From an uncultured Microbulbifer sp. (GTDB lineage Bacteria > Pseudomonadota > Gammaproteobacteria > Pseudomonadales > Cellvibrionaceae): a stretch of 64,000 nt of DNA. The notes beneath the pieces are model-generated. The model had not been told where the DNA came from. It worked only from the letters and a program-made list of their open reading frames with translations, and made no database searches. Made by a program: the position numbers and the translations under genes. Positions 19,020 to 28,017 of this stretch are shown here, piece by piece. The DNA is taken from assembly GCF_947489355.1 (NCBI RefSeq), contig NZ_CANLDD010000016.1, positions 1 through 64,000 of the forward strand, in the 5' to 3' direction. The first letter of the stretch is position 1; every line of letters starts with the position of its first letter.

Positions 19020-21203
19020 TTACTCCCTGGAAGTAGCGTTCGCACTCTGACCAATAAGGTCGAGGTAAAATGCATACTGTAAGGCAGTTTCGTGGTAACG
19101 GCGGAAGCGACCAGAAGAACCTCCATGCCCAGCCTCCATATTTACTTGAAATAAAAGCTGGTTTTTATCGGTTTTTAGCTCGCGTAACTTGGCCACCCAT
19201 TTCATGGGCTCAAAATATTGCACTTGGGAATCATGCAAACCGGTAGTCACAAGCAGGTTGGGGTAGTCCTGGGCCCGGATCTGGTCGTAAGGAGAATAAG
19301 ACAGCATATATTCATAGCTGTCCTTATTATTGGGGTTCCCCCACTCATCATATTCATTGACCGTCAGGGGAATGGACTCATCCAGCATTGTGGTCACAAC
19401 ATCGACAAATGGAACGGCTGCAGTCACACCACGATATAGCTCCGGAGCCAAATTCACCACGGCCCCCATCAGCAAGCCCCCAGCACTGCCACCGGATGCA
19501 AATATTTTATCGTGTGCGCCATACTTCATCTTGGTAAGACCTTTGGTCACGTCGATAAAGTCGGTAAACGTGTTCTTCTTATTGAACATTTTTCCATCTT
19601 CATACCAGGCCCGCCCCAATTTTTGTCCGCCTCGAATATGAGCAATAGCAAAAACAAAGCCACGATCGAGCAGGGAAACGATTGAAGAACGGAACCAGGG
19701 ATCAACGGTACTACCGTAAGAGCCATAGGCGTATTGCAGCAGCGGATTGGAGCCATCCTGCTTGAATTTATCCTTACGATATACCAGGGATACCGGCACT
19801 TTCACTCCATCCCGAACAGTGATCAGGATACCTTCGCTCTGGTAGTGCTCGGGGTCAAAGCCACCGGGAACTTTATCCTGCTTGAGTAAACTCAACTCTC
19901 CATTGTCCAACTTTGCTTCATAAATACTGCGGGGAGTGGTTAAGCTGGAATAAGAAACCCGCACACGATCCGAGTCAGGGCTGGGGTTGGCGCTTAAACT
20001 CAATTGATAAACCGGATCATTAAAACCAACCTGCAAGTCTTTGTTGTCTTTCAGGTTGATAATACGCAAACTTGCTTGCCCCGCTTTCCGTTCTATAACG
20101 GCAAGATGCCGGTCGAACAGGGTAAAATCCTCGAGCAACACAGCCTTGTCATGGGGGATAACTTCAAGCCACTTGGATTTATTCGAAACATCTCCCATGG
20201 CGACTTTCATCAGACGGAAGTTTTCAGCCTGCCAGTTGGTCAGGATATAAAAGTCATTCCCAAGCTTCAGGGCTGAGTATTCATGGTTTTCCTCGCGCGG
20301 ATACAGAGGAGAGAACTCTCCCTGTGGTGAATCAGCACTGAGGATGGACTGGCCGCTAGTCGTGGTGGAATCGTGGTGAATATTAACCAGCTCCCCATCC
20401 CTGGATTTTGAAATCCAGGTATAGAACGCCTTGTCACGCTCCTCATAAACAACAACATCCTCACTTTGTGGCGTTCCCAACTTGTGGCGCAGTACCTGGT
20501 AGCCGAGCAAGGTCTGACGGTCTTTATTAATATAAAAAACGGTCTGGTTGTCATTAGCCCAAACCGCTACAGGAGACGCATTCTGCAATTTATCCGGCAA
20601 CAATTCCCCGGTTTTTAAATCCTTGAAGCGAATAGTATAGACACGGCGTCCCATATTATCTTCGGGATATGCCAGCAGCTGGTTGCTGGGGGAAACCGCC
20701 AAGGGCCCAACACTGAAGTAGCCAGTGTCTTCAGCAAGCTTATTGACATCCAGCAATACTTGCTCGGTAGCCTCCAAGTTACCTTTACGGCGTGCGTGGA
20801 TAGCATATTCTCTTTCAGGCAGATAACGGGTGTAATACCAATAGCCATTGTGAAATACCGGCGCAGTGGATTTGTCTTTCTCCAGGCGTCCGGTCATCTC
20901 CTCAAACAGCGTTTCCTGCAACTCCTTAGTGTGCTGCATAACAGAATCGGTGTAGGTATTTTCCGCCTCGAGATGAGCGATAACCTCAGGAGCCTTACGT
21001 TCATCATCGCGCATCCAATAATAATTATCGACCCGTTCATGACCATGGATGGACATCTTGTAGGGTACTTTCTTGGCAACCGGAGCCGATGGCAGCTCTG
21101 CAGATGCTGTCACTTTCTGATCGGTTTTGGCTGCTTCATCACCAGACTCGCCACAAGCCACAAGGCCAAGGGCGAGCATCACTGTTGCGGTGGTGATTTT
21201 CAT
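19020..21203 (-). CDS. Oligopeptidase B-like S9 peptidase, predicted lipoprotein
   Basis: Prolyl-oligopeptidase (S9A) family, 727 residues. The catalytic serine sits in GGSAGGLLMG. An Asp follows (GLHDSQVQYFEP), and the His lies near the end in MEAGHGG. The middle carries the propeller. Features such as YYWMRDDE and TVNEYDEWGNP match oligopeptidase B (PtrB), which cuts after Arg/Lys in short peptides. The N-terminus is a lipobox signal (ALGLVAC), so it is probably anchored in an envelope membrane, unlike cytosolic PtrB. Base composition looks A+T-richer than valS or nuo, and mobile-element debris lies on both sides, which suggests acquisition. Confidence 0.93.
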   Translation of the reverse strand: MKITTATVMLALGLVACGESGDEAAKTDQKVTASAELPSAPVAKKVPYKMSIHGHERVDNYYWMRDDERKAPEVIAHLEAENTYTDSVMQHTKELQETLFEEMTGRLEKDKSTAPVFHNGYWYYTRYLPEREYAIHARRKGNLEATEQVLLDVNKLAEDTGYFSVGPLAVSPSNQLLAYPEDNMGRRVYTIRFKDLKTGELLPDKLQNASPVAVWANDNQTVFYINKDRQTLLGYQVLRHKLGTPQSEDVVVYEERDKAFYTWISKSRDGELVNIHHDSTTTSGQSILSADSPQGEFSPLYPREENHEYSALKLGNDFYILTNWQAENFRLMKVAMGDVSNKSKWLEVIPHDKAVLLEDFTLFDRHLAVIERKAGQASLRIINLKDNKDLQVGFNDPVYQLSLSANPSPDSDRVRVSYSSLTTPRSIYEAKLDNGELSLLKQDKVPGGFDPEHYQSEGILITVRDGVKVPVSLVYRKDKFKQDGSNPLLQYAYGSYGSTVDPWFRSSIVSLLDRGFVFAIAHIRGGQKLGRAWYEDGKMFNKKNTFTDFIDVTKGLTKMKYGAHDKIFASGGSAGGLLMGAVVNLAPELYRGVTAAVPFVDVVTTMLDESIPLTVNEYDEWGNPNNKDSYEYMLSYSPYDQIRAQDYPNLLVTTGLHDSQVQYFEPMKWVAKLRELKTDKNQLLFQVNMEAGHGGSSGRFRRYHETALQYAFYLDLIGQSANATSRE

Positions 21204-21482
21204 GAATTTTGATTCCTCTCTAGCTCTGTGAGTTTAAGGAGAATAAACACCTTATTTGGTCATTCACAAGCAAGCACAGACTCTGATTTGCGGCCCTTTT
21301 CTTGTCTTTTTGTAGCATTTCCGGGTGAAGATCGGACGGATTTTCACTGGCTTTAGCTTGCATTGAACAACCTGGACGACTGACCCACGAACTGGGACCC
21401 ATCGGGCTCGCAGTGTAAATGGAAAAGGTTCATCGAACAACCGCATCACTGGTAGTGCGCATTCCTACGGGAGTTCGTACGG
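21204..21482. other. Upstream region of the oligopeptidase gene, no gene seen
   Basis: This A+T-rich stretch precedes the peptidase start and presumably holds its promoter, although I could not fix boxes with confidence. Short minus-strand frames here resemble nothing known and may continue the decayed IS91-type element next to it. Confidence 0.3.
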
Positions 21483-21677
21483 CTACATACCGGTTCTCAA
21501 GACTTCCTTCTGTTTCACGCGTTTTAGAATATGTGCAATCACAGCCGGGCCTTCGATACTGGCAGTCACCTTAACCTTTCCACTGCAACGCTCAAAGATT
21601 TCGATATCGTGATTGAAAACCCACCTCCGTCGCTGCATCCACTTTATTACCGGTATATTCCGGCCTACCCTGAACCT
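21483..21677 (-). pseudogene. C-terminal remnant of an IS91-family transposase
   Basis: A minus-strand frame, closed at both ends by stops, reads RRWVFNHDIEIFERC, then SGKVKVTASIEGPAVIAHIL. This matches the conserved tail of IS91-type transposases, typically RLKRVFxIDIExCxxCGG followed by VKVIAxIEDPAVIxxIL. The catalytic domain is missing, so the element is dead. The call comes from recalled family patterns. Confidence 0.6.
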
Positions 21678-22081
21678 CTATTCCAGTTCTTCGTGAACAC
21701 GTTTGGCAAATTTTCTGATATCAGTGTTCACGAGGAACCGAAATTCCTCTTAAAGCAGTATTTATCCATATTTTTTGCTACGTTTCGTACTTCTTGGAGG
21801 AGCGAGCGTGACCAGGTTGAGAGTCACAATGCGTCATATACGAGAAATCCTTCGCCTGGGCCGTAAGCATCTTTAAGTCAACGCCTTTTCCCCGCCCAAT
21901 CCCACGCGCAAAATTGCTCCCGGCTCAATTACTACTAGGCTGGAAGGAAAGAATATCCCCCTCCCAAGACGCGCCGTAAATACATCCCTGTACGCTCGCA
22001 ATCGGCATCCATGCCTCATACGATCCTGGCAGAGGGGTAGTCTTCCCTCTTGCCTTACCAGTACCTTCAAGGAGGCACGCT
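21678..22081. other. Decayed DNA between transposase remnants
   Basis: Open frames of about 65 and 111 codons exist, but their sequences show no family resemblance. I take the stretch as part of the insertion-sequence graveyard. Confidence 0.3.
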
Positions 22082-22231
22082 ATGGATACCAACCCCAACC
22101 AGAATCACAAGCAGAATACTGACAGCAGCAAATTCCGTCTGGCAGCAGTCGGGCTTCTCAGTCACCAAGTTCTGCCAGGCCAATGCTCAAGCTTATCTCC
22201 GGTTTTTAGGTTCTTAAAAAGTATTCTGTAA
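22082..22231 (+). pseudogene. Possible frameshifted IS66-type accessory ORF (TnpA-like)
   Basis: A strong AAGGAGG site precedes an ATG at 22082 (MDTNPNQNHKQN). About 12 codons later the meaningful reading moves to another frame, giving VWQQSGFSVTKFCQAN. This resembles the helix-turn-helix of IS66 accessory TnpA proteins (WxxSGLSxxxFCxxxGL). The start and this motif can be joined only by a frameshift, and both frames stop soon after. Confidence 0.35.
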
Positions 22232-22287
22232 TCCTGTGGAATACAGTCATACTTTCATCGGGGAATTACCAAATCCTCTATGGCGAA

Positions 22288-22668
22288 GTGGATTTCAAGC
22301 GTCACATGTATCAGACGTCGCGTGGTAGGAAAATACTGCTCCCTGGACTCGACAGTATGCATCATTCGTGCAGCCATTCCCCCGGCCTGCACCGCGAGCA
22401 GTTGCAAGCGGCTATTACCCGCTTTGAGCACCAAATGCCACGCATGGATTATGCAACCAATGTAAAGCCGAATTTCGCCATCGGCTCGGGCGTGACTAAG
22501 GCGGCTTGCAACAGGTTGATCCAGCAACGCTCCTCTTGTTCCCGCATACGCTGGAAGGAAAAGGGCCCGAAGACGGCTCTCAGCTTGTGTGAACTGACCC
22601 AAACAGCTGGACGACGAGATCCATTCTGGAAGAAAGTTGATCAATATGATGCGATGATTGCTGCGTGA
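22288..22668 (+). pseudogene. C-terminal remnant of an ISKra4-type transposase
   Basis: The plus-strand frame contains MDYATNVKPNFAIGSGVTK, then AACNRLIQQRSSCSRIRWKEKG, LSLCELTQTAGRRDPFWKKVDQY. This matches the conserved tail IGSGVTEAACKxLVKQRLCxSGMRWKxxG...LSLRxLTxTxxRWxxFWxKIDxYG of ISKra4-like transposases. Several conserved positions are altered (SCSRIRW for CGSGMRW), and the N-terminal two thirds are absent, so it is a degraded fragment. The longer minus-strand frame over the same DNA is its shadow. Confidence 0.6.
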
Positions 22669-22771
22669 GAACAACATACAGAGGCAATATCCATACTTTA
22701 GGGCATCACAGCCGTGCTTTTCTCTACCCTTTATTCCTTAGATTTCCCCTTCCTTTTGTTCTAAAAAACGG

Positions 22772-22799
22772 TTGTCGCTAAATATTACAGAATTATAGT
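22772..22799 (+). promoter_or_regulatory. Candidate promoter of the nuo operon
   Basis: A -35-like TTGTCG (22772-22777) and a -10-like TATAGT (22794-22799) are separated by 16 bases in A+T-rich DNA. A transcript from here would have a leader of about 270 bases that includes the palindrome at 22957. Each box has mismatches, so this remains a prediction. Confidence 0.4.
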
Positions 22800-22956
22800 A
22801 AATAAAAAAAACACCCCTAAGAAACAAACGTTCTTTAGTGATGCTGGCGCTATCTGCCGCAACGCTTTATAAAAAGAACACAACCGCGCCTGCTCGCAGA
22901 ATCCGACCGGGAACTCAGAAACTGCGCACACGCCGAGAAAAAGAACGCTTTACTCA

Positions 22957-22985
22957 AGAGACTTTCATTTTAAATGAAAGTCTCT
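22957..22985. promoter_or_regulatory. 29-bp near-perfect palindrome in the nuo leader
   Basis: Arms AGAGACTTTCATTT and its exact complement are separated by a single T. As DNA it is a symmetric 14-base half-site operator; as RNA it would form a long hairpin about 90 bases upstream of the nuoA start. It is not followed by a tight U-run, so a regulatory site is more likely than a terminator. Confidence 0.45.
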
Positions 22986-23075
22986 CTATGAAACCTTTTT
23001 AACGCAGTGTAGTTAACCGAGGTACCAGTAATTTATCCGGGCCAGGTCCCGGCATAAACTCGGGGGAGAGTAACG

Positions 23076-23489
23076 TTGAACCACCCAGACCAGTTCAACC
23101 CGGAAGTATGGCCACTTGTAGTTTACTGCCTTGCCGTATTTGGGTTGATCGCCTTAATGCTCGGCCTTTCCTATTTTCTCGGTCAAAAACGCAGAGATCC
23201 CGCAACCGACGAACCCTTTGAATCCGGCATTATCTCCCAGGGTAGCGCGCGGCTGCGTATTTCTGTCGCCTACTATCTGGTTGCCATTTTATTTATCGTC
23301 TTCGATTTGGAGGCGATCTACCTTTTCAGCTGGTCCATAGCATTTTTCGAAACCGGGCTGCTCGGATTTATCGAGGCCACTGTTTTTATCGTGATACTGC
23401 TGGTGGGTCTGATTTACCTCTGGCGCCTCGGCGCATTGGAGTGGGGTGGGCATCAGGAAAGCCTGGTCGGCCGCAAAGATCATCGCTAA
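23076..23489 (+). CDS. nuoA: NADH-quinone oxidoreductase subunit A
   Basis: Membrane subunit of respiratory complex I, 137 residues with three helices. The conserved loop [35 protein letters not shown] includes the FESG motif and the acidic FDLE. The start is a TTG (23076) preceded by GGGGGAG; no better in-frame ATG exists before the conserved region. It is the first gene of the 13-gene operon. Confidence 0.96.
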   Translation: MNHPDQFNPEVWPLVVYCLAVFGLIALMLGLSYFLGQKRRDPATDEPFESGIISQGSARLRISVAYYLVAILFIVFDLEAIYLFSWSIAFFETGLLGFIEATVFIVILLVGLIYLWRLGALEWGGHQESLVGRKDHR

Positions 23490-23508
23490 AAATAGACAGG
23501 AAGACACT

Positions 23509-24156
23509 ATGCGCTGGCAGCTTAGCAAAGCACGGGATGTGATTGCCGCAGATTCTACCCAGGCAGAAGAAGGCGCAATTGCCGAGGACCTGAAAAAAAA
23601 TATTCTGCTGGCGAAACTGGAGGAACTGGTTGCCTGGGGCAGGGCCAATTCACTCTGGCCATTCAATTTTGGCCTCTCCTGTTGTTATGTGGAAATGGCC
23701 ACCGCCTTTACCAGTCGTCACGATATCTCGCGTTTTGGCGCAGAGGTTATCCGTGCCACACCACGCCAGGCAGACCTGATTGTGATTTCCGGTACGGTAT
23801 TTTTAAAAATGGCACCGGTGTTGCAGCGTCTGTACGAACAGATGATTGAGCCGCGCTGGGTGATATCCATGGGTTCCTGTGCCAACTCCGGCGGAATGTA
23901 TGACATTTATAGTGTGGTGCAGGGCGTAGATAAGTTTCTCCCGGTAGACGTCTACGTACCCGGATGCCCACCCCGCCCCGAGGCGCTGTTACAGGGGCTC
24001 ACCCTACTACAGGCCTCGGTTGCCGCCGAGCGACGAAACTTCAGCTGGGTGGTGGACGAACAGGGCGCCAGAAAGACCCCCAAACCCAGCCAGCGCGATC
24101 TGAACCGTGAAGAGCGCATGCGCGCAACGGTTTTGCGCTCGCCGGATACAGTCTAA
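23509..24156 (+). CDS. nuoB: NADH-quinone oxidoreductase subunit B
   Basis: Peripheral-arm subunit carrying cluster N2, the last Fe-S centre before quinone. Ligand cysteines are seen in GLSCCYVEM, in [10 protein letters not shown] and in [10 protein letters not shown]. The ATG at 23509 has AGGAAG upstream; the frame is open further back, but that would run into nuoA. It has 215 residues, typical of the Pseudomonas/E. coli type. Confidence 0.97.
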   Translation: MRWQLSKARDVIAADSTQAEEGAIAEDLKKNILLAKLEELVAWGRANSLWPFNFGLSCCYVEMATAFTSRHDISRFGAEVIRATPRQADLIVISGTVFLKMAPVLQRLYEQMIEPRWVISMGSCANSGGMYDIYSVVQGVDKFLPVDVYVPGCPPRPEALLQGLTLLQASVAAERRNFSWVVDEQGARKTPKPSQRDLNREERMRATVLRSPDTV

Positions 24157-24203
24157 GTGCGCAGTTGTCGCCGAGAAACAGACCTCTGATAACGGAAATC
24201 CCG

Positions 24204-26009
24204 ATGAGTGGCGTCATAGCAAAAAGTGTGCATAGCAAGACCCCCTATACAAAAGAGGCCAAGGTCTTTGTGCGGGACCTGGCACTGGAGTATCGCTGGC
24301 ACAATTATTGGCTGCAGCACGATAGCCCCGATATGCCCATTCTGTGGATAGACGCCCACGCATTGATTCCTCTGCTGCATTTCCTCAAGCAGGAGATTTC
24401 CCGTCCCTTCGCCATGCTCTATGACCTCAGCGCCATCGACGAGCGCCTGCGGGCCAACCGGGGAAGGGGGAAAGAGAGACAGCCAGCCAGTGACTTTACC
24501 CTGGTTTACCAGTTGCTGTCTTTCACGCGCAATTTATTTATCAGCATTAAGGTCGCCCTGCCAGAATCCAATCTGTCCGTGCCTTCCATCACCGGGGTTT
24601 GGAAAAATGCGAACTGGTACGAGCGGGAAGCCTGGGATTTGTTTGGGATCAATTTTACCGGTCATCCCAATTTGCAACGTATTCTGATGCCCACGACCTG
24701 GAAAGGGCATCCCCTGCGCAAGGACCATCATGCCCGTGCCACCGAAGTGGATCCCTATACCCTTTCCGAGGAAAAGGAGCGCAGGGAACAGGAGGCCCTG
24801 TTGTTTTGCCCGGAGGACTGGGGCATGGCGCGTGCCAGTGAAGACTCGGAATTTATGTTCCTGAATCTGGGGCCCAACCACCCCAGCGTCCACGGCGTTT
24901 TTCGCGTGGCCCTGCAACTCGATGGCGAACAGATTGTGGATGCCGTACCGGATATCGGCTACCACCACCGCGGTGCTGAGAAGATGGCCGAGCGCCAGGC
25001 CTGGCACACCTATGTGCCCTATACGGACCGCATCGATTATCTGGGCGGGGTAATGAATAACCTGCCCTACCTACTCGCGCTGGAACAGCTGGCGGGCATA
25101 CAGATACCACCGCGGGCTCAGGTGATCCGCGTGATGCTGTGCGAGCTGTTCCGCATCTCCAGCCACCTGGTGTTCTTCGGCACCTTTGCTCAGGATATCG
25201 GACAGATGTCGCCGGTCTTTTATATGTTTATCGACCGGGAAAAACTGTTTGGCGTTATCGAAGCAATCACCGGCGGACGCATGCATCCGGCTTGGTTTCG
25301 CATTGGTGGTGTCGCCCAGGACCTGCCCGAGGGCTGGGACAAAATGCTGCGTGAATTTCTTGATTACATGCCCGCCCGCCTGCGTGACTACGACGGTTTG
25401 GTGATCAAAAACAAATTAGTGCAAAAGCGTACCCGAGGGATTGGCGTCTATGATACCGCCGAAGCGCTGGAATGGGGGGTGACCGGACCGGGTCTGCGCG
25501 CCACCGGATTGGCATGGGACCTGCGCAAGAAGCGCCCTTACAGCGGTTACGACCAGTATGAATTCGATATCCCCAGCTACGATGGTGGCGATTGTTTTGA
25601 TCGCTGCCGCGTACGGGTCGACGAAATGTGGCAGAGCCTGCGCATTATTCGACAGTGCCTGGAAAACATGCCCCCCGGTCCCTATAAATCCGATCACCCG
25701 CTGACTACCCCGCCACGCAAGGGGCGCACCATGCAGGATATCGAGACACTGATCCAACACTTTGTAAATAACAGCTGGGGCCCGGTAATGCCCGCCGGCG
25801 AGGTCTGCTTTCCCATAGAGGCCACCAAGGGCCTAAACAGTTATCAGATTGTCAGTGACGGCGGCACCGCCTCATATCGAACCCGAATTCGCGCCCCATC
25901 GTTCCCGCATCTGCAGATGATTCCATTGATGTCACGGGGGCTGCTGATCGCCGACCTGATTGCAATTATTGCCAGCATTGATTTTGTGATGGCGGATGTG
26001 GATCGGTAA
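24204..26009 (+). CDS. nuoC: NADH-quinone oxidoreductase fused subunits C and D
   Basis: A single ~600-residue chain. NuoC (30-kDa family) covers roughly residues 1-190, with [25 protein letters not shown]. NuoD (49-kDa) follows, with [14 protein letters not shown], the [10 protein letters not shown] segment and [12 protein letters not shown] that frame the quinone site. The C and D fusion is standard in E. coli and Pseudomonas. The frame opens at 24165; the ATG at 24204 follows GGAAATCCCG and is preferred. Confidence 0.96.
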   Translation: MSGVIAKSVHSKTPYTKEAKVFVRDLALEYRWHNYWLQHDSPDMPILWIDAHALIPLLHFLKQEISRPFAMLYDLSAIDERLRANRGRGKERQPASDFTLVYQLLSFTRNLFISIKVALPESNLSVPSITGVWKNANWYEREAWDLFGINFTGHPNLQRILMPTTWKGHPLRKDHHARATEVDPYTLSEEKERREQEALLFCPEDWGMARASEDSEFMFLNLGPNHPSVHGVFRVALQLDGEQIVDAVPDIGYHHRGAEKMAERQAWHTYVPYTDRIDYLGGVMNNLPYLLALEQLAGIQIPPRAQVIRVMLCELFRISSHLVFFGTFAQDIGQMSPVFYMFIDREKLFGVIEAITGGRMHPAWFRIGGVAQDLPEGWDKMLREFLDYMPARLRDYDGLVIKNKLVQKRTRGIGVYDTAEALEWGVTGPGLRATGLAWDLRKKRPYSGYDQYEFDIPSYDGGDCFDRCRVRVDEMWQSLRIIRQCLENMPPGPYKSDHPLTTPPRKGRTMQDIETLIQHFVNNSWGPVMPAGEVCFPIEATKGLNSYQIVSDGGTASYRTRIRAPSFPHLQMIPLMSRGLLIADLIAIIASIDFVMADVDR

Positions 26010-26058
26010 AAACTATAGCAGTGCGCGGCTCAAGCCGCCATCACAACGGAGGAGACCA

Positions 26059-26172
26059 GTGCACGGGAGAGAGCCGTACACCCCTGCCGCAGAAGAATAT
26101 TTCAGCGGCACAGTCACTTCACATATGCCTCTCCGAAGTCGGCCGAGGAAGCATATATGTCCAGCTTACTAG
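26059..26172 (+). CDS. Possible 37-codon ORF overlapping the nuoE start
   Basis: A GTG at 26059 follows a strong GGAGGAG site at ideal spacing and opens a 37-codon frame. It begins HGREPYTPAAEEYFSG and ends in TAG 16 bases inside nuoE. The 147-base nuoCD-nuoE gap is unusual in this otherwise packed operon. The peptide has no known relatives that I recognise. It could be a coupling leader or chance. Confidence 0.25.
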   Translation: MHGREPYTPAAEEYFSGTVTSHMPLRSRPRKHICPAY

Positions 26173-26723
26173 AACCGGAATTGATTGAAGTAATGGAGCA
26201 CAGCAGCGCGGACCCAAAAAAAAGCCCCGGTGGCCTCACAGCCGTGGAAAAAGAGGAAATCGATCGCGAATCTTCTCACTACGAGAACAAATCAGCCGTG
26301 GGGCTGGAAGCACTCAGAATCGTACAGAAATATCGTGGCTGGATTTCCGATGACACCCTACAGGCGATCTCCACCTACCTGGATATTCCCGTAGCACAAC
26401 TGGAATCTGTGGCCACTTATTTCCAGTTGATCTTTCGCCAGCCCGTGGGCAAGGAGGTCATCTACCTGTGCAAAAGTGTCAGCTGCTGGATTAAGGGCTG
26501 TGACCGCCTGCAACAACGCATTTGCGAACACCTGAAAATCCAACCTGGACAAACCTCTGCAGACGGCATCTTCACCCTGCTGGAAGCTCCCTGCCTGGGG
26601 GACTGTGACAAGGCTCCGGTATTGATGCTCGGCGAAGAGATGTTCCGCAATCTCGATGAAGCCGCCCTAGAGAATCTGATCAAAAAAAAGAAGAAATACC
26701 ATGCTGATCAATCCCCTGACTAA
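26157..26723 (+). CDS. nuoE: NADH-quinone oxidoreductase subunit E
   Basis: 24-kDa thioredoxin-like subunit with the 2Fe-2S cluster N1a. The ligand cysteines are in KSVSCWIKGCDRL and, further on, CLGDCDKAPV. At 188 residues it is slightly longer than E. coli NuoE because of a polar N-terminal extension of about 25 residues. The ATG at 26157 is preceded by GAGGAAG. It overlaps nuoF by 23 bases. Confidence 0.95.
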   Translation: MSSLLEPELIEVMEHSSADPKKSPGGLTAVEKEEIDRESSHYENKSAVGLEALRIVQKYRGWISDDTLQAISTYLDIPVAQLESVATYFQLIFRQPVGKEVIYLCKSVSCWIKGCDRLQQRICEHLKIQPGQTSADGIFTLLEAPCLGDCDKAPVLMLGEEMFRNLDEAALENLIKKKKKYHADQSPD

Positions 26724-27975
26724 AAATGTCACCGATCAGAATATCGCCACCGATCTCGAGCGCTACCTGGGCAACGGGGGCTACGTGGGCTGGCGCAAAG
26801 CCCACACCATAGATCCAGACAAGATTATTGATCTGGTCAAAGACGGTGGCCTGCGCGGGCGCGGTGGCGCGGGATTCAATACCGGACTCAAATGGAGTTT
26901 TGTCCCCCGCGGAGCAGATGCACCGGAACAGAAATTTATTGTCTGCAACGCAGACGAAATGGAACCGGGGACCTTCAAAGACCGGCTGCTGATGGAGCGC
27001 GACCCCCATCTGCTGCTCGAGGGTATGGCTATTGCCGCCTACGCCATTGGCGCTTCCATCGGTTACATTTTTATCCGGGGTGAATACCACTTGGCTGCAG
27101 AGCGTCTGGAATATGCCATCGAAGAGGCAAAAGCGCAGGGGCTTCTCGGTACCGACATCTGCGCGAGCGGATTCAGCCTGGAAATCTTCGTGCATCGCAG
27201 CGCCGGAAATTATATCTGTGGCGAGGAAACCGCGCTGTTGAATGCGCTGGAAGGTCGGCGCGCGATTCCCCGGGCAAAGCCGCCCTTCCCCCAGGTCAGC
27301 GGGCTTTGGGGTAAGCCCACCGTGGTCAACAACGTAGAAACATTTTGCAATATTCCCCATCTGGTGGAATTTGGCGTTGACTGGTATCGGGGACTGGGGC
27401 GCGGAGAGGATGCCGGCAGCAAGCTGTTCGGTGTGAGCGGCCATGTCAAGAATCCTGGTACCTGGGAGTTGCCTATGGGCACACCTATCCGGGAAATCAT
27501 CGAACAGCATGCCGGCGGCATGCACGACGGCTTGCGGCTGAGAGGCCTTCTGCCGGGCGGCGGCTCTACGGATTTTCTCGGGCCCGAGCACCTGGACCTG
27601 CCGATGGATTACGACGTGATCGGCAAAGCAGGCAGCCGTATGGGTACCGGCACCATAATTGTGCTCGACAACAAGACCTGCCCGGTGGGACTGGTGCTGA
27701 ACCTCTCCCAGTTTTTCGCCCGCGAATCCTGCGGCTGGTGCACCCCCTGCCGCGACGGGCTGCCCTGGGTCGTGAAAATATTACAGCGTATAGAAGCGGG
27801 CGAAGGACGCTCCGAGGACCTCGATCTGCTGCACGAACAGTGCAAACGCATAGGCCCCGGCAATACTTTCTGCGCCCTCGCACCCGGAGCTGCGGAACCA
27901 TTACAAAGTGCTCTGGTGCGTTTTGAACAGGACTTTTTCAACCATATAAATCAGCACCGCTGCCCCTACCGGTAG
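26701..27975 (+). CDS. nuoF: NADH-quinone oxidoreductase subunit F (NADH-binding)
   Basis: 51-kDa subunit that oxidises NADH with FMN. The nucleotide/FMN-binding glycine stretch GLRGRGGAGFNTGLKWSF is near residue 50, and ICGEETALLNALEG is further on. The N3 4Fe-4S ligands lie in ESCGWCTPCRDG, with a fourth Cys in GNTFCALA. At 424 residues it is normal in length. Confidence 0.97.
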   Translation: MLINPLTKNVTDQNIATDLERYLGNGGYVGWRKAHTIDPDKIIDLVKDGGLRGRGGAGFNTGLKWSFVPRGADAPEQKFIVCNADEMEPGTFKDRLLMERDPHLLLEGMAIAAYAIGASIGYIFIRGEYHLAAERLEYAIEEAKAQGLLGTDICASGFSLEIFVHRSAGNYICGEETALLNALEGRRAIPRAKPPFPQVSGLWGKPTVVNNVETFCNIPHLVEFGVDWYRGLGRGEDAGSKLFGVSGHVKNPGTWELPMGTPIREIIEQHAGGMHDGLRLRGLLPGGGSTDFLGPEHLDLPMDYDVIGKAGSRMGTGTIIVLDNKTCPVGLVLNLSQFFARESCGWCTPCRDGLPWVVKILQRIEAGEGRSEDLDLLHEQCKRIGPGNTFCALAPGAAEPLQSALVRFEQDFFNHINQHRCPYR

Positions 27976-28017
27976 CGTTTAGCGAAACCCAGGCGATACA
28001 ACCACAACGGACTGACA

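Larger units (their letters stand above)
22669..23075. other. Leader and promoter region of the nuo operon
   Basis: About 400 A+T-rich bases separate the transposase remnant from nuoA. They hold a sigma-70-like promoter (22772-22799) and a 29-base near-perfect palindrome (22957-22985), both listed separately. No coding frame is visible. Confidence 0.5.

Noticed and set aside
22255-22677. 140-codon minus-strand frame upstream of nuo
   Set aside because: It overlaps the plus-strand ISKra4-type remnant, which has recognisable motifs; the minus frame has none.
26680-27591. 303-codon minus-strand frame opposite nuoF
   Set aside because: Antisense shadow of nuoF, with no family features.
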